Shown here piece after piece: positions 63,436 to 64,000 of a stretch of DNA of 64,000 nucleotides (position 1 is the first letter of the stretch; each line of letters starts with the position of its first letter). The notes below the pieces were generated by a model. The model had not been told where the DNA came from, did not search any database, and saw nothing but the letters and a program-made list of their open reading frames with translations. This DNA is from Purshia tridentata (taxonomy: Eukaryota; Streptophyta; Magnoliopsida; Rosales; Rosaceae), in contig QANT01002862.1 of assembly GCA_003254885.1 (NCBI GenBank), positions 62,001 to 126,000 on the forward strand, in the 5' to 3' direction. A program made the position numbers and the translations under genes.

Positions 63436-64000
63436 GCTTTCACTTTTCTGGGAGTTCTTTGATTTGCCGTGTGCTTCTGCTCTGCTTTTATACTCGTTTT
63501 TGTTGGACTTCCATTTTGCATTCTTCTTTATAAATAAAAAAAACGTAAACTAAAAGGTACTCTACCTAATTTTCATCATTATATTTACCGCGGTAGTTTT
63601 AGTTACGTGAATTTACCCGCGGTAATCTGAGTGCGAGTCGTTACTCGTTAGTTTTTGTAACTTTTTTTTAAAAAATTTGTGCAACTTGTTTTGAAAAACT
63701 ATTGTTTGTAACTTTGTGTAGCATTTCGGATCCTTATTGAGTATATTAATCAAATCTAATTCCGTTGGTTTAATAAATTGTGTGAAAGTATTTGGATTGA
63801 TCAACATGAGTACCTACACTTCAAACTTCCCAAAGACATTATCTATAAACCAAATCGTCTCATTTACTCAACCCAATAAAAAAACATTTTTGTTACATTT
63901 TTTTAACAAATTTATCATGCGATAATAGCAATGCTTAAGTGAAATGTGTCATCCCTACATTTGGTATTCCATATTGTATATTTGGTATTTAACTTTCCTA
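63436..64000 (-). promoter_or_regulatory. PDIL2-1 leader and promoter
   Basis: Minus-strand TATA candidates are at 63485-63492 (TATAAAAG, very near the start codon) and around 63528-63537 (TTTATAAA context, better spaced). Two CCGCGG-centred palindromes lie at 63586-63595 and about 63613-63625. No classic plant ER-stress element (CCAAT-N9-CCACG or TCCACGTCA) was seen. The rest is AT-rich with no gene. Confidence 0.45.

Overview
The window is nuclear DNA from a flowering plant, most likely a woody core eudicot. Genes are interrupted by many short AT-rich GT-AG introns, the spaces between genes are AT-rich, CT/GA microsatellites sit in 5' leaders, and every recognisable protein has a plant-specific relative (SYP4 syntaxin, DPD1, CBP60, DUF3511, DUF1645, TRM/DUF4378, PDIL2). 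Rosaceae would fit, but that is an impression, not something the sequence proves. Exon boundaries below were worked out by hand from splice sites, reading frame and recalled family sequences; in each gene the exon lengths sum to an intact frame.

Layout, left to right: SYP4-type trans-Golgi syntaxin (+, 555-3222); a retroposed piece of U2 snRNA; organelle exonuclease DPD1 (-, 4596-5990, with a 5'UTR intron up to about 7.03 kb); small B-class GATA factor (-, 8696-9715); importin alpha (-, 12498-16578); small J-domain protein (-, 18603-19609); a roughly 400-bp foldback element (20.3-20.7 kb); CBP60 protein lacking one family domain (-, 21241-23895); Ppx/GppA-type phosphatase (+, 26047-28910); a gene-poor 4-kb stretch; MUT-7-like 3'-5' exonuclease (+, 34283-38742, leader from about 33.3 kb); DUF3511 protein (+, 39647-40027); RecQ helicase RECQL1 (+, 40795-44544); TRM/LONGIFOLIA-like DUF4378 protein (+, 47981-51905); DUF1645 protein (+, 55863-57092); protein disulfide isomerase PDIL2-1 (-, 59293-63435).

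These genes do not form an operon or an obvious pathway. Several deal with nucleic acids (DPD1, MUT-7-like, RECQL1) and several with the endomembrane system or transport (SYP4, importin alpha, PDIL2-1). From memory, the set SYP4, DPD1, GATA, CBP60 and TRM8-like resembles the Arabidopsis At5g269xx block, and SYP43, importin alpha, RECQL1 and TRM resembles At3g057xx. The window may therefore keep the gene order that existed before those two Arabidopsis segments split.

I found no new multi-gene system, CRISPR array, intact transposon or complete RNA gene. The best unusual signals are the U2 fragment flanked by a 14-bp near-perfect direct repeat, the long foldback element, the internal loss of a domain in CBP60, two GC-AG introns, a 99-nt stop-free intron in RECQL1, and matching intron positions in the two thioredoxin domains of PDIL2-1.
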